A DNA stretch of 31,230 nucleotides from contig CALFRR010000141.1 in the NCBI GenBank assembly GCA_937919435.1, positions 1 through 31,230 on the forward strand, given 5' to 3'. This DNA is from an uncultured Alphaproteobacteria bacterium (lineage in GTDB: Bacteria > Pseudomonadota > Alphaproteobacteria > Rhizobiales > Ancalomicrobiaceae). Made by a program: the position numbers and the translations under genes. Below, one piece after another: positions 8,241-15,605 of this stretch. How positions within the stretch are numbered: the first letter of the stretch is position 1; each line of letters opens with the position of its first letter. A model generated the notes under the pieces. That model was not told the DNA's origin. It was given only the letters and a program-made list of their open reading frames with translations, and ran no database searches.

Positions 8241-8373
8241 GGCTCATACCGAGTTCACGAAATTCGGACTCGTCCGAATTTCGTGAGTCACGGCCTGGCC
8301 GGCCGACGCCCGTTCGGGCTCGCCTTCGCGGACGAAGTTCCGAACGGGTCGGAACTTCATCCGCTCGGCATCA
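8241..8373. repeat. Structured 133-bp intergenic repeat, copy 2
   Basis: This copy has the same orientation and length as 4326-4458 and differs at four positions: A to G in the central hairpin loop, T to C, A to G in the second long hairpin's loop, and T to C in the right terminal repeat. Three of the changes leave the long stems intact; the last weakens the terminal inverted repeat (ATACCGAG at 8246-8253 against CTCGGCAT at 8364-8371). The long hairpins lie at 8255-8286 and about 8328-8364. Its right end again coincides with the TGA of a minus-strand SDR gene, and it separates that gene from the convergent ABC ATPase gene. Confidence 0.9.
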
Positions 8374-9153
8374 GACCATGTACTGGCCGCCGTCGACCTC
8401 GAGGATCTGGCCGGTGACGTAGCCGGCGGCGGCGTTGGAGGCGAGGAACAGGAAGGCGCCGGCGCATTCCTCCGGCTTGCCGAGCCGGCCCATCGGGATG
8501 GTGGCGGCGATCTTGGCCTTGCCGGCGGCGTCCTTGTCGGCGTGGAAGGCGGTGTCGAAGGTGCCCGGCGAGACCGTGTTGAAGCGGATCTCGGCCTTTC
8601 CGATGTCGTTCACCCAGTTCTTCTGGACGTTGTGCAGCCAGGCCTTGGCGGCGCCGTAGAGGCCGCCGCCGGGGCCGCCGCCGCGCCAGCCGGCGACCGA
8701 CCCGACCAGGATCACCGAAGCCGGCTCGCCGGTCTCGGCGACCGAGGCCCTGAGGTGCGGCAGTGCCGCCTTGGTCAGCATGGTCGCCGACTTGGCGTTG
8801 AGGGCGATCACCGCGTCGAAGAAGGCGTCGTCGATGTCGACCAGCTGACGGCGTCCGACGAGACCGCCGGCGTTGTTGATCAGCACGTCGAGGCCGCCGA
8901 AGCGGGCGACGAAGTCGGCGATCAGCCGATCGCACTGGGCGGTGTCGGTGACGTCGGCGGTGAAGAACTCCGCCTCGCCGCCGGAGGCGCGCATCGCGGC
9001 GAGGCGTTCGGCGAGGTCGTCGGGGGCGGTGCGGGCGGCGAGACCGACCTTGGCGCCCTGCGCGGCGAAGGCTTCCGCCGCGGCGAGGCCGAGGCCACGA
9101 CTGGCTCCGGTGACCAGAACCCGGCGGCCGGCGAGATCGTCGAAGAGAGGCAT
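8371..9153 (-). CDS. SDR family oxidoreductase, second copy type
   Basis: The 260-residue enzyme has TGASRGLG (residues 15-22), NNAGG in LDVLINNAGGLVG, serine in VILVGSVAG and YGAAK, plus the C-terminal FLASNAAAGYVTGQILEVDGG segment of the FabG-like classical SDRs. It is therefore an NAD(P)-dependent dehydrogenase or reductase of the cytoplasm. GGAGG stands 8 bases before the ATG. It is not a close copy of the SDR at 4456-5313. Being divergent from the IclR-dgoK-dgoA-tct genes, it could oxidise or reduce a sugar or sugar acid in the same pathway (for example an aldose dehydrogenase step); this is inference from position only. Confidence 0.9.
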   Translation of the reverse strand: MPLFDDLAGRRVLVTGASRGLGLAAAEAFAAQGAKVGLAARTAPDDLAERLAAMRASGGEAEFFTADVTDTAQCDRLIADFVARFGGLDVLINNAGGLVGRRQLVDIDDAFFDAVIALNAKSATMLTKAALPHLRASVAETGEPASVILVGSVAGWRGGGPGGGLYGAAKAWLHNVQKNWVNDIGKAEIRFNTVSPGTFDTAFHADKDAAGKAKIAATIPMGRLGKPEECAGAFLFLASNAAAGYVTGQILEVDGGQYMV

Positions 9154-9193
9154 GTCGGTTTCCTCCGAAGGCCGGAGTGCGTTGGCTCCGGGC

Positions 9194-9209
9194 GCATTGT
9201 CTCAAATAG
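9194..9209 (-). promoter_or_regulatory. 16-base motif, inverted partner of 9342-9357
   Basis: Read on the minus strand this is CTATTTGAGACAATGC, which matches CTATTTGACAGAATGC at 9342-9357 on the plus strand at 14 of 16 positions. The two stand as a widely spaced inverted pair in the SDR/IclR divergent region, as expected for a shared regulator or paired promoter elements. Confidence 0.4.
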
Positions 9210-9345
9210 TGGAGCGGTCCATCATATCCTGCGATTCATAGGTCCCGGCCCGCCCTCCGGTCAAGGCGACCGAGGGGCACAGGCACCGGCGAGACTGGCC
9301 GGGCGCGACGCAGGTGTCGCAACATTTGGGCGCACCATCTTCTAT

Positions 9346-9374
9346 TTGACAGAATGCCGACGGCTTCCTAGTAT
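9346..9374 (+). promoter_or_regulatory. Sigma-70-type promoter for the IclR operon
   Basis: A consensus -35 TTGACA (9346-9351), a 17-base spacer and a -10 TAGTAT (9369-9374) stand 33 bases before the GTG of the regulator gene. This is the clearest promoter in the window. Confidence 0.75.
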
Positions 9375-9385
9375 GGTTGCAACCA
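9374..9385. promoter_or_regulatory. Perfect palindrome at the IclR transcription start
   Basis: TGGTTGCAACCA is a perfect 12-base palindrome that begins on the last base of the -10 box and covers the expected start point. A regulator bound here would block transcription. Autorepression by the adjacent IclR protein is the natural guess, not shown. Confidence 0.5.
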
Positions 9386-9407
9386 ACGACAATAATCGGA
9401 AACGCTC

Positions 9408-10244
9408 GTGAGCGACATCGTAGCGAGGGCGAACGCACCGGAAGAATCCGGTGCGGGCGACGACGGGTCGTCGTCTCGGATCGCCGGCACACAGACGCTG
9501 ATGCGGGGGTTGGCGCTGCTCGAATGCGTCGCCGACGGCATCGGCGACGTGCGGGGCATCGCCGAGCGGCTCGGCACCGGCCGGTCGACCACCCATCGCA
9601 TGCTCGGCAGTCTGGTCGCCGAGGGCTATCTCCATCACGTCCCCTACGAGGGTTACACGCTCGGGCCGAAGCTGATCCGGCTCGGCGCACGGGCGCTCGA
9701 ACAGCGGCCGCTGGTCGCGGTGGCCCGCCCCTGGCTCGAGGCACTCGCCCGGGAGACCGGCGACACCGTCCATCTCGGCGAACCCGACGGGGCGGAAGTC
9801 TTCTATCTCGACAAGATCTCGGGCACTCGCGGGCTCGACATGCGCTCGCGCATCGGCCAGCGGATGCCGATGGCGCTGACCGGTGTCGGCAAGGCGCTGA
9901 TGTTCGGTGTACCGCGGGGGAAGTGGCAGGCGCGGTACGAGGAGGCGCGGCGCCTGCTCGACGCGTCCGGACGCGATGCGCGACCGTTGTCCTGGCCGGA
10001 TTACGAATGCCGGCTGATCGAGGCGATGGTGCGCGGCTGGGTCTACGACCTCGAGGAGAACGAACTCGGCATCCGCTGTGTGGCGGCGCCGGTGTTCGAC
10101 ATCTCGGGGCGCGTGGTGGCGGCGATCAGCGTGGCCAGCGCGGTCAGCCACATGTCGGAAGAACGTCTGGCCGAGCTCGGGCCGATCGTCGCCGAGCGGG
10201 CCGTAGCGATCTCGAAGGATCTGGGATGGACACGCGGAGCATGA
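9408..10244 (+). CDS. IclR family transcriptional regulator
   Basis: The 278-residue protein has an N-terminal winged helix-turn-helix at about residues 28-90 (TQTLMRGLALLECVADGIGDVRGIAERLGTGRSTTHRMLGSLVAEGYL) and a C-terminal IclR effector domain (about 100-270) with IGQRMPMALTGVGKALM and GIRCVAAPVFDISGRVVAAISVA. Such regulators bind palindromic sites as dimers or tetramers and respond to aromatic or sugar-acid intermediates. It is the first gene of the dgoK-dgoA-tct set, so it probably senses 2-keto-3-deoxygalactonate or the imported acid; this is inference. GTG 9408 is taken as start, with a weak GGAAA upstream. The stop overlaps an internal ATG of dgoK. Confidence 0.92.
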   Translation: MSDIVARANAPEESGAGDDGSSSRIAGTQTLMRGLALLECVADGIGDVRGIAERLGTGRSTTHRMLGSLVAEGYLHHVPYEGYTLGPKLIRLGARALEQRPLVAVARPWLEALARETGDTVHLGEPDGAEVFYLDKISGTRGLDMRSRIGQRMPMALTGVGKALMFGVPRGKWQARYEEARRLLDASGRDARPLSWPDYECRLIEAMVRGWVYDLEENELGIRCVAAPVFDISGRVVAAISVASAVSHMSEERLAELGPIVAERAVAISKDLGWTRGA

Positions 10245-11221
10245 CCGGAACGCGCCCGGCACGACCGGCGCTGATCGCGCTCGACTGGGGAACCTCGTCG
10301 TTGCGCGGCTTCCTGATGACCGCCGACGGCGGCATCGTCGAGGAACGCGGCGCACCGCACGGCATCCAGAATCTGCCGGCGCCCGGCGCCGCCGGGTTCG
10401 AACGGGCCTTCGATCTGCTCACCGCCGACTGGCGGGCCGCCCATCCGCGGCTGCCGGTGGTCGCCGGCGGCATGGTCGGCAGCGCCCAGGGCTGGCTCGA
10501 GGCCCCCTATGTTCCGACCCCGGCCGACACCGGGGTCCTCGCCGATCGCGCCGCCCGGCTGGTCACCGCCTCCGGCGTGCCGATCCTGATCGCGCCCGGC
10601 GTCGTCCACGATCCCGCCGACGGCGCGCCCGACGTGATGCGCGGCGAAGAGATCCAGATCGCCGGAGCCCTCGCCCGGGCGCCGCAGATCGCCGCCCGCT
10701 CGCGGCTGGTGTTGCCGGGAACCCATTCGAAGTGGGTGGAGATCGCGGACGGCCGGATCGTCCGCTTCTCGACCCACATGACCGGCGAGCTGTTCGCGCT
10801 GCTGCGCCACCAGTCGATCCTCGGCCGGCTGATGCCGGATCGTTCGGCGACCGGGACCGCCGCCGAGGCGGCCTTCGCCCTCGGGCTCGAGACGGCGCGG
10901 GGCGGAGCGCTCGCCCATCGGCTGTTCTCGGTGCGCACCCTCGGCCTCCTGAAGCGTCTCGAGACCGACGTGCTGGAGGACTACCTGTCCGGTCTGCTGA
11001 TCGGTCACGAGATCGACGCGGCGATCGCCGAGGGCGGCAGCGAACCGGGGGTGCCGCTGGTGGTGATCGGCGAGGGCCGGTTGGTCCGGCGCTACGGCGA
11101 CGCTCTGCGGCTGTTCGGGCTGACGCCGGCGGCGGAACTCGGCAACACCGCGCCGGAGGGACTGCATCGCTTCGCCGATGCCGCCGGCCTCGTCGGCCGC
11201 ATTCCAGAGGACGTGAGATGA
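10226..11221 (+). CDS. dgoK: 2-dehydro-3-deoxygalactonokinase
   Basis: The 331-residue kinase phosphorylates 2-keto-3-deoxy-D-galactonate with ATP to the 6-phosphate, the second-last step of the De Ley-Doudoroff galactonate pathway. Seen motifs are the N-terminal phosphate loop ALIALDWGTSSLRGFLM (residues about 14-30), GGMVGSAQGWLEAPYVPTP, MRGEEIQIAGAL, LPGTHSKWVEI and STHMTGELFALL, all typical of DgoK. The ATG at 10226 is preferred because AAGGA lies 7 bases upstream; a second ATG at 10241 overlaps the IclR stop but has its GGAG only one base away. The gene ends in an ATGA overlap with the aldolase gene, so the two are coupled. No dgoD (galactonate dehydratase) is seen in the window. Confidence 0.93.
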   Translation: MDTRSMTGTRPARPALIALDWGTSSLRGFLMTADGGIVEERGAPHGIQNLPAPGAAGFERAFDLLTADWRAAHPRLPVVAGGMVGSAQGWLEAPYVPTPADTGVLADRAARLVTASGVPILIAPGVVHDPADGAPDVMRGEEIQIAGALARAPQIAARSRLVLPGTHSKWVEIADGRIVRFSTHMTGELFALLRHQSILGRLMPDRSATGTAAEAAFALGLETARGGALAHRLFSVRTLGLLKRLETDVLEDYLSGLLIGHEIDAAIAEGGSEPGVPLVVIGEGRLVRRYGDALRLFGLTPAAELGNTAPEGLHRFADAAGLVGRIPEDVR

Positions 11222-11868
11222 CAGATCGGACCACCCGTTCCAACCGCTTCGAGGCGATCGCCGCCGAACTCCCGCTGGTCGCCATCCTGCGCGGTCTGAC
11301 GCCGCCGGAGGCGGTGGCGATCGGCCGGCGTCTCCACGAGGCCGGTTTCCGGCTGATCGAGGTGCCGCTCAATTCGCCCGACCCGTTCGAGAGCATCGCC
11401 GCGATCCGCGCCGACCTCGGCGACGACACGCTGGTCGGTGCGGGCACCGTGACCTCGGTCGCCGCCGTCGATCGGCTCGCCGAGATCGGGGCCGATCTGG
11501 TGGTGATGCCGCACGCCGACTGCGAGGTGATCCGCGCCGCGGTCGCCCGCGGCATGCTCTGCGTGCCGGGCGTCGCCACGCCGACCGAGGCCTTCGCGGC
11601 GCTCGCCGCCGGGGCGAGTGCGCTCAAACTGTTCCCCGCCGAACTGATCACCCCGACGGTGGTCAAGGCCCTCGGCTCGGTGCTGCCCAAGGGAACCCGG
11701 CTGCTGCCGGTCGGGGGCATCGTGCCGGAGAGCTTCGCACCCTATCGGGCGGCGGGCGCCGCCGGATTCGGCCTCGGTGGGGCACTCTACCGCCCCGGCC
11801 AGGGGGTCGAGGAGGTCGGCATCTCCGCCGACCGGTTCGTCGCCGCCTGGAGGGGACGGATCGACTGA
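11218..11868 (+). CDS. dgoA: 2-dehydro-3-deoxy-6-phosphogalactonate aldolase
   Basis: This 216-residue class I aldolase of the KDPG/KDPGal family splits 2-keto-3-deoxy-6-phosphogalactonate to pyruvate and glyceraldehyde-3-phosphate. The catalytic glutamate is E48 in RLIEVPLNSP, and the Schiff-base lysine is K137 in ALKLFPAE; GAGTVT and LLPVGGI form the substrate and phosphate loops. The VPLNSP sequence, where KDPG aldolases usually have a VTLRT-like sequence, and the dgoK partner favour KDPGal over KDPG as substrate. ATG 11218 overlaps the dgoK stop (ATGA). The protein is the single-domain form, not the DgoA-DgoD fusion described in some bacteria. Confidence 0.93.
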   Translation: MTDRTTRSNRFEAIAAELPLVAILRGLTPPEAVAIGRRLHEAGFRLIEVPLNSPDPFESIAAIRADLGDDTLVGAGTVTSVAAVDRLAEIGADLVVMPHADCEVIRAAVARGMLCVPGVATPTEAFAALAAGASALKLFPAELITPTVVKALGSVLPKGTRLLPVGGIVPESFAPYRAAGAAGFGLGGALYRPGQGVEEVGISADRFVAAWRGRID

Positions 11869-11940
11869 GATCGAGGCATCCGGCGCGCGAGGGGGACCGT
11901 CCGGACTCGGGGCGGCGGTCTCCGGGCCGGATGGCGCGAA

Positions 11941-11960
11941 CCCTCGCCGACGAGCGAGGG
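11941..11960 (+). promoter_or_regulatory. Small stem-loop in the dgoA-tctC gap
   Basis: A 7-bp stem, CCCTCGC with GCGAGGG around a 6-base loop, lies 29 bases before the tctC start in the 121-bp gap after dgoA. It could mark a processing site or 5' leader structure; function is unknown. Confidence 0.3.
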
Positions 11961-11989
11961 CATCGGAAACCCCGAGGGAGGGAACCGGA

Positions 11990-12958
11990 ATGCTGACCCG
12001 TCGTCGTTTCCTGGAATCCATCGCCTTGGGCTCGGCCGCCGCCGGGCTCGGCACGCTGCCCGCCTTCGCCGAAGACTATCCGACCAAGGGCATCGAACTG
12101 GTCGTCTCCTACGGCGCCGGTGGCGGCACCGACCTCGTCGCCCGCGCCTTCGCCGATCAGGCCAAGAAGCATCTGCCGCAGGCGATCGGCGTCGTCAACA
12201 AGACCGGCGGTTCCGGTGCGATCGGCTTCTCCGACGTGATGATCGCCCGTCCCGACGGCTACAAGATCGGCATGGGCACGGTCGAACTGACCATGCTGCC
12301 GCACATGGGCCTCGCCCGCTTCACCATCGACGACTTCACCCCGATCTGCCGGCTCAACGCCGAACCGGCGGCGATCACGGTGAAGGACGACGCGCCGTGG
12401 AAGACGATCGAGGAGTTCCTCGACTACGCCAAGGCGAACCCGGGCAAGGTCCGGATCGGCAACTCCGGCACCGGCGCGATCTGGCACATCGCGATGGCCG
12501 CTCTTGCGACCAAGCTCGGCACCGAGTTCAACCACATCCCCTACGAGGGCGCCAATCCGGCGGTCACCGCGCTGCTCGGCGGCCACATCGAAGCGGTCGG
12601 CGTCAGTCCGCCGGAAGTTTCGAGCCAGGTGCTCGCCGGCAAGCTCCGGATGCTCGCGGTGGTCGGCGACAAGCGGGCCAAGGGCTTCGACAACGTGCCG
12701 ACCCTGAAGGAGAAGGGCATCGACCTCTCCGTCTACACCTGGCGCGGCATCGTCGTCCCGAAGAAGGTACCGCAGCCGATCGTCGACATCCTGCGCAAGG
12801 CCGCCAAGGCGACCGCCGACGAGCCCGGCTTCAAGGAAGCGCTGGAGAAGATGAACCTGACCTGGGCCTATGCCGACGGTCCGGAGTTCCGCAAGCAGAT
12901 GGAACACGACAACGCGTTCTTCAAGGAGACGATGACCAGGCTCGGCATCGCCAAGTGA
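11990..12958 (+). CDS. tctC: Tripartite tricarboxylate transporter binding protein (TctC/Bug family)
   Basis: The 322-residue periplasmic receptor has a twin-arginine-like leader (TRRRFLESIALGSAAAGLG) and cleavage near AFAED at residue 26. The Bug/TctC signatures follow: YPTKGIELVVSYGAGGGTDLVAR at the mature N-terminus, VVNKTGGSGAIG, and IPYEGANPAVTALLGGHIEA. It captures a carboxylate and hands it to the TctA/TctB membrane pair encoded next. GGGAGGG lies about 7 bases before the ATG. Known family ligands include citrate, tricarballylate and aromatic acids; the dgoK/dgoA neighbours suggest a sugar acid here, which is inference. Confidence 0.93.
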   Translation: MLTRRRFLESIALGSAAAGLGTLPAFAEDYPTKGIELVVSYGAGGGTDLVARAFADQAKKHLPQAIGVVNKTGGSGAIGFSDVMIARPDGYKIGMGTVELTMLPHMGLARFTIDDFTPICRLNAEPAAITVKDDAPWKTIEEFLDYAKANPGKVRIGNSGTGAIWHIAMAALATKLGTEFNHIPYEGANPAVTALLGGHIEAVGVSPPEVSSQVLAGKLRMLAVVGDKRAKGFDNVPTLKEKGIDLSVYTWRGIVVPKKVPQPIVDILRKAAKATADEPGFKEALEKMNLTWAYADGPEFRKQMEHDNAFFKETMTRLGIAK

Positions 12959-12993
12959 GGCTTCCGTTCCTCGTCTGACCTGATTCTCCACCT

Positions 12994-13028
12994 CGCCCCG
13001 GGACGCGGATCGTCGGCGTCCCGGGGTG
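12994..13028 (+). terminator. Stem-loop between tctC and tctB
   Basis: An 11-bp perfect stem (12996-13006 with 13016-13026), extendable by a wobble and a further pair, lies 35 bases after the tctC stop. No T tract follows, so it is more likely to be an mRNA-stabilising or attenuating hairpin that keeps receptor expression above that of the membrane genes. Confidence 0.55.
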
Positions 13029-13065
13029 TCCACAGCTTCGGGACCATCGACACGAGTAGGCCGTC

Positions 13066-13584
13066 ATGACCCAGCCGATTCCAACGGCGGCGGACGAGCG
13101 GGCGATCACGCCCGCCAACCGCCGCGCCAGCCTGATCATCGCAGCTCTCGTGGCGGCCCTCGCGGTCGCCGCCATCTACGTCGCCAAGGATTTTCCCTCG
13201 ACCGGGCAACGGACCGATCCGGGGGCGTCGCGTTTCCCGATGATCTACGGCGTCGTGCTGCTCGTCCTGTGCGGGCTCCTGGTCCTCGACACGCTGAAGC
13301 GGCCGGTGGTCGAAGCGGTCGACGCCCTCGCCCCCGCGGAACTGATGCGGCGGATCGTCAACGTCGCGATCGGCATGGGGCTGACCATCCTCGGTGTCTA
13401 TGCGATCGACTTCGTCGGCTATCTGCCGGCGACCGGGGTCTATCTCGCCGTGGCGATGGCGGTGATGGGCTTCCGCCATCCGCTGTGGAATCCGCTGCTC
13501 GCGGTGGCGATGACCGCGGCGCTCTACGTCGCGTTCTCGATCGGTCTCGCCGTGCCGCTGCCGGTCGGCAGCCTGTTCGAATGA
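13066..13584 (+). CDS. tctB: Tripartite tricarboxylate transporter small membrane subunit (TctB family)
   Basis: The 172-residue protein has four predicted hydrophobic segments (about 25-45, 60-80, 100-140 as a pair and 145-170) and the TctB-type sequence ASRFPMIYGVVLLVLCGLLVL after the first helix. It is the small inner-membrane partner of TctA in a secondary uptake system driven by an ion gradient. It lies between tctC and tctA, in the usual C-B-A order, with 21 bases to tctA. Sequence conservation in TctB is low, so the call rests on size, topology and place in the operon. Confidence 0.85.
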   Translation: MTQPIPTAADERAITPANRRASLIIAALVAALAVAAIYVAKDFPSTGQRTDPGASRFPMIYGVVLLVLCGLLVLDTLKRPVVEAVDALAPAELMRRIVNVAIGMGLTILGVYAIDFVGYLPATGVYLAVAMAVMGFRHPLWNPLLAVAMTAALYVAFSIGLAVPLPVGSLFE

Positions 13585-13605
13585 TCCGGGGAGGGGAGAC
13601 GACCC

Positions 13606-15096
13606 ATGCATGAACTCCAACTCCTCGGCCAGGGCGCGATCGCCCTCACCCACCAGCCGATGGCGCTGCTGCTGGCGGTGTTCGGGGTGATGCTCGGCAT
13701 CATCATCGGTGCCCTGCCCGGACTGACCGCGACGATGGGCGTGGCGATCCTGCTGCCCTTCACCTTCGGCATGGACCCGGTCACCGGGCTCCTGATGATC
13801 AACGGCGTGTTCTTCGGCGGCGTCTACGGCGGATCGATCACCGCGATCCTCCTGAAGATCCCGGGAACGCCGGCCGCCGCGGCGACCGCGATGGACGGCT
13901 ACGAGCTGACCAAGAAGGGGCTCGCCGGCATCGCGCTGGGCACGGCGACCTGCTCGTCGTTCCTCGGCGGCACCATCTCGATCATCGTGCTGATCTTCCT
14001 GTCGCCGATCCTCGCCTCCTTCGCGCTCGAGTTCTCGGCGTCGGAGACCTTCGCACTCGCCGTCTTCGGCCTGTCGATCATCGCCTCGATCTCCGGCAAG
14101 TCGCCGATCAAGGGGCTGATCTCGGGCTTCGTCGGCCTGCTGGTGGCGACCGTCGGGCTCGATCCGCTCGGGGGCTTCCCGCGCTTCACCGGCGGTTTCA
14201 CCGAACTCTATTCGGTGCCGTTCATCCCGGTGATGATCGGCCTGTTCGCGGCGACCGAGGCCTTCGTCCAGATGGAGGAACCGGGGGTACGCAAGGCGGT
14301 GTCGATGGCGCTCGGCCGGGTGCTGCCGCCGTGGGCCACCTACAAGAAGATGCTGCCGACGGTCGGGCGCTCGACGGCGCTCGGCATCGCCATCGGCATC
14401 ATCCCCGGTGCCGGTGCCGACATCGCCGCCTTCGTCGCCTACAACGAGGCCAAGCGCTTCTCCAAGACGCCGGAGAACTACGGCAAGGGCGAGCTGACCG
14501 CGGTCGCCGCCTGCGAATCCGGCGCCAACGGCTGCACCGGTGGGGCGCTGCTGACCATGCTGACCCTCGGCGTGCCCGGCGATGCGGTCACCGCGGTGAT
14601 GCTCGGAGCGCTGACCCTGCAGGGTCTGCAACCCGGACCGTTGCTGTTCAAGGAACACTCCGATCTGGTCTTCACCCTCTTCTCGGGCATGCTGTTCTGC
14701 TACGTGACGATGCTGATCCTCGGCTTCTCGTCGCTGCACTTCATCGGCAAGGTGCTGACCATGCCGAAGGCGGTGCTGACCCCGCTGATCCTGGCGCTGT
14801 GCATCGTCGGCACGTATGCGCTCAACAACTCGGTGTTCGACATCGGCATCATGCTCACCGCCGGCATCGTCGGCTATCTCATGCAGAAGTGGGACTTCCC
14901 GGCGCCGCCGATCGTCCTCGCGCTGATCATGGGACCGATGGCCGAGGCGAACTTCCGCCGTGCGCTGTCGCTGTCGGACGGCAGCTACGACTTCCTGTGG
15001 ACGCGGCCGATCACCGTCGCCTTCCTCACCGTCGCCTTCCTGTCGCTGATGCTTCCGGTCTGGCGGGCCTGGAAGGAGCGACGGGCGGCCGCCTGA
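13606..15096 (+). CDS. tctA: Tripartite tricarboxylate transporter large membrane subunit (TctA family)
   Basis: The 496-residue, roughly 11- to 12-helix protein is of standard TctA length. It has the family's conserved GIIIGALPGLTATMGVAILLPFTFGMDP near residues 28-55, GGVYGGSITAILLKIPGTPAAAATAMDGY near 72-100 and the repeat-related GIAIGIIPGAGADIAAFVAYNEAKRFSK near 262-288, the two half-sites of the transport domain. It carries the ligand delivered by TctC across the inner membrane. GGGGAGGGGAG stands about 9 bases before the ATG. The operon appears to end here, with a nested stem-loop at 15190-15238. Confidence 0.95.
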   Translation: MHELQLLGQGAIALTHQPMALLLAVFGVMLGIIIGALPGLTATMGVAILLPFTFGMDPVTGLLMINGVFFGGVYGGSITAILLKIPGTPAAAATAMDGYELTKKGLAGIALGTATCSSFLGGTISIIVLIFLSPILASFALEFSASETFALAVFGLSIIASISGKSPIKGLISGFVGLLVATVGLDPLGGFPRFTGGFTELYSVPFIPVMIGLFAATEAFVQMEEPGVRKAVSMALGRVLPPWATYKKMLPTVGRSTALGIAIGIIPGAGADIAAFVAYNEAKRFSKTPENYGKGELTAVAACESGANGCTGGALLTMLTLGVPGDAVTAVMLGALTLQGLQPGPLLFKEHSDLVFTLFSGMLFCYVTMLILGFSSLHFIGKVLTMPKAVLTPLILALCIVGTYALNNSVFDIGIMLTAGIVGYLMQKWDFPAPPIVLALIMGPMAEANFRRALSLSDGSYDFLWTRPITVAFLTVAFLSLMLPVWRAWKERRAAA

Positions 15097-15605
15097 GCGC
15101 GGTTCCGCCGTCCCGGCGACATCGGCGCGGCCGACCTCTTCCGCGTGCGGCCCGAACGTCGGGCCGCCGCCTCCGGAGCCGAAACACGGCGCCCGGATCC
15201 CACCGTCGGAGAGTCTCTCCGGCCGCGGGATCCGGGCGTCGGCCGTTTGGAACGGAATGCGCGAGCTTCCCACCTCCTCGAGAAAGCAGCGGTCTCGAGC
15301 GGGCCGTTGGAGAAACGCCTGCTACGTGGGCATCGATCCTTCGAATCTGATTTCTGAAACGGCAAGCTCTGCGAATTTTTCGACCTCGACGGATGGACGA
15401 TCCGGGCGCAGGATCAGCACATCGAGAATGCAGTTTCCCGTGACGCCGGTCGTATTCGATTCGGCGAACGCAGAGGTCTTTGTTTTTTCTCGATGGGGTC
15501 GGTGTGTTTCGAGGTCGGGCGAGCGATGATCGCAGGTGGTGAAGTGGAAGGCGTTCGAAGCGGGGTCCGATACGGATCGTTCTGCGGATTTCCGGAGGTG
15601 TCGCG
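15097..15605. other. Gene-free stretch with an AT-richer segment
   Basis: The first part holds the tctA stem-loop. From about 15340 to 15520 base composition drops clearly towards A+T (for example GCGAATTTTTCG and TTTGTTTTTTCTCG), against the GC-rich coding regions on both sides. CTCTGCG (15369-15375) and CGCAGAG (near 15468) form a widely spaced inverted repeat. This is the upstream region of the FAD oxidase operon and presumably holds its promoter; no clear -35/-10 pair or coding gene was found. Minus-strand frames crossing it are antisense to neighbours. Confidence 0.5.
15190..15238 (+). terminator. Nested stem-loop after tctA
   Basis: A perfect 12-bp outer stem (15190-15201 with 15227-15238) encloses a second hairpin, GGAGAG with CTCTCC, at about 15208-15220. 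It lies 93 bases after the tctA stop. There is no strong T tract, but it is the only terminator candidate for the operon. Confidence 0.55.

Noticed and set aside
4326..8373. The structured repeats as insertion-sequence ends or CRISPR repeats
   Set aside because: The enclosed genes are metabolic, with no transposase or integrase, and there are only two copies 3.9 kb apart, so neither an IS nor an array is supported.
12868..15273. An 801-codon open frame on the minus strand
   Set aside because: It is antisense to tctB and tctA, both well supported; composition is typical of a shadow frame.
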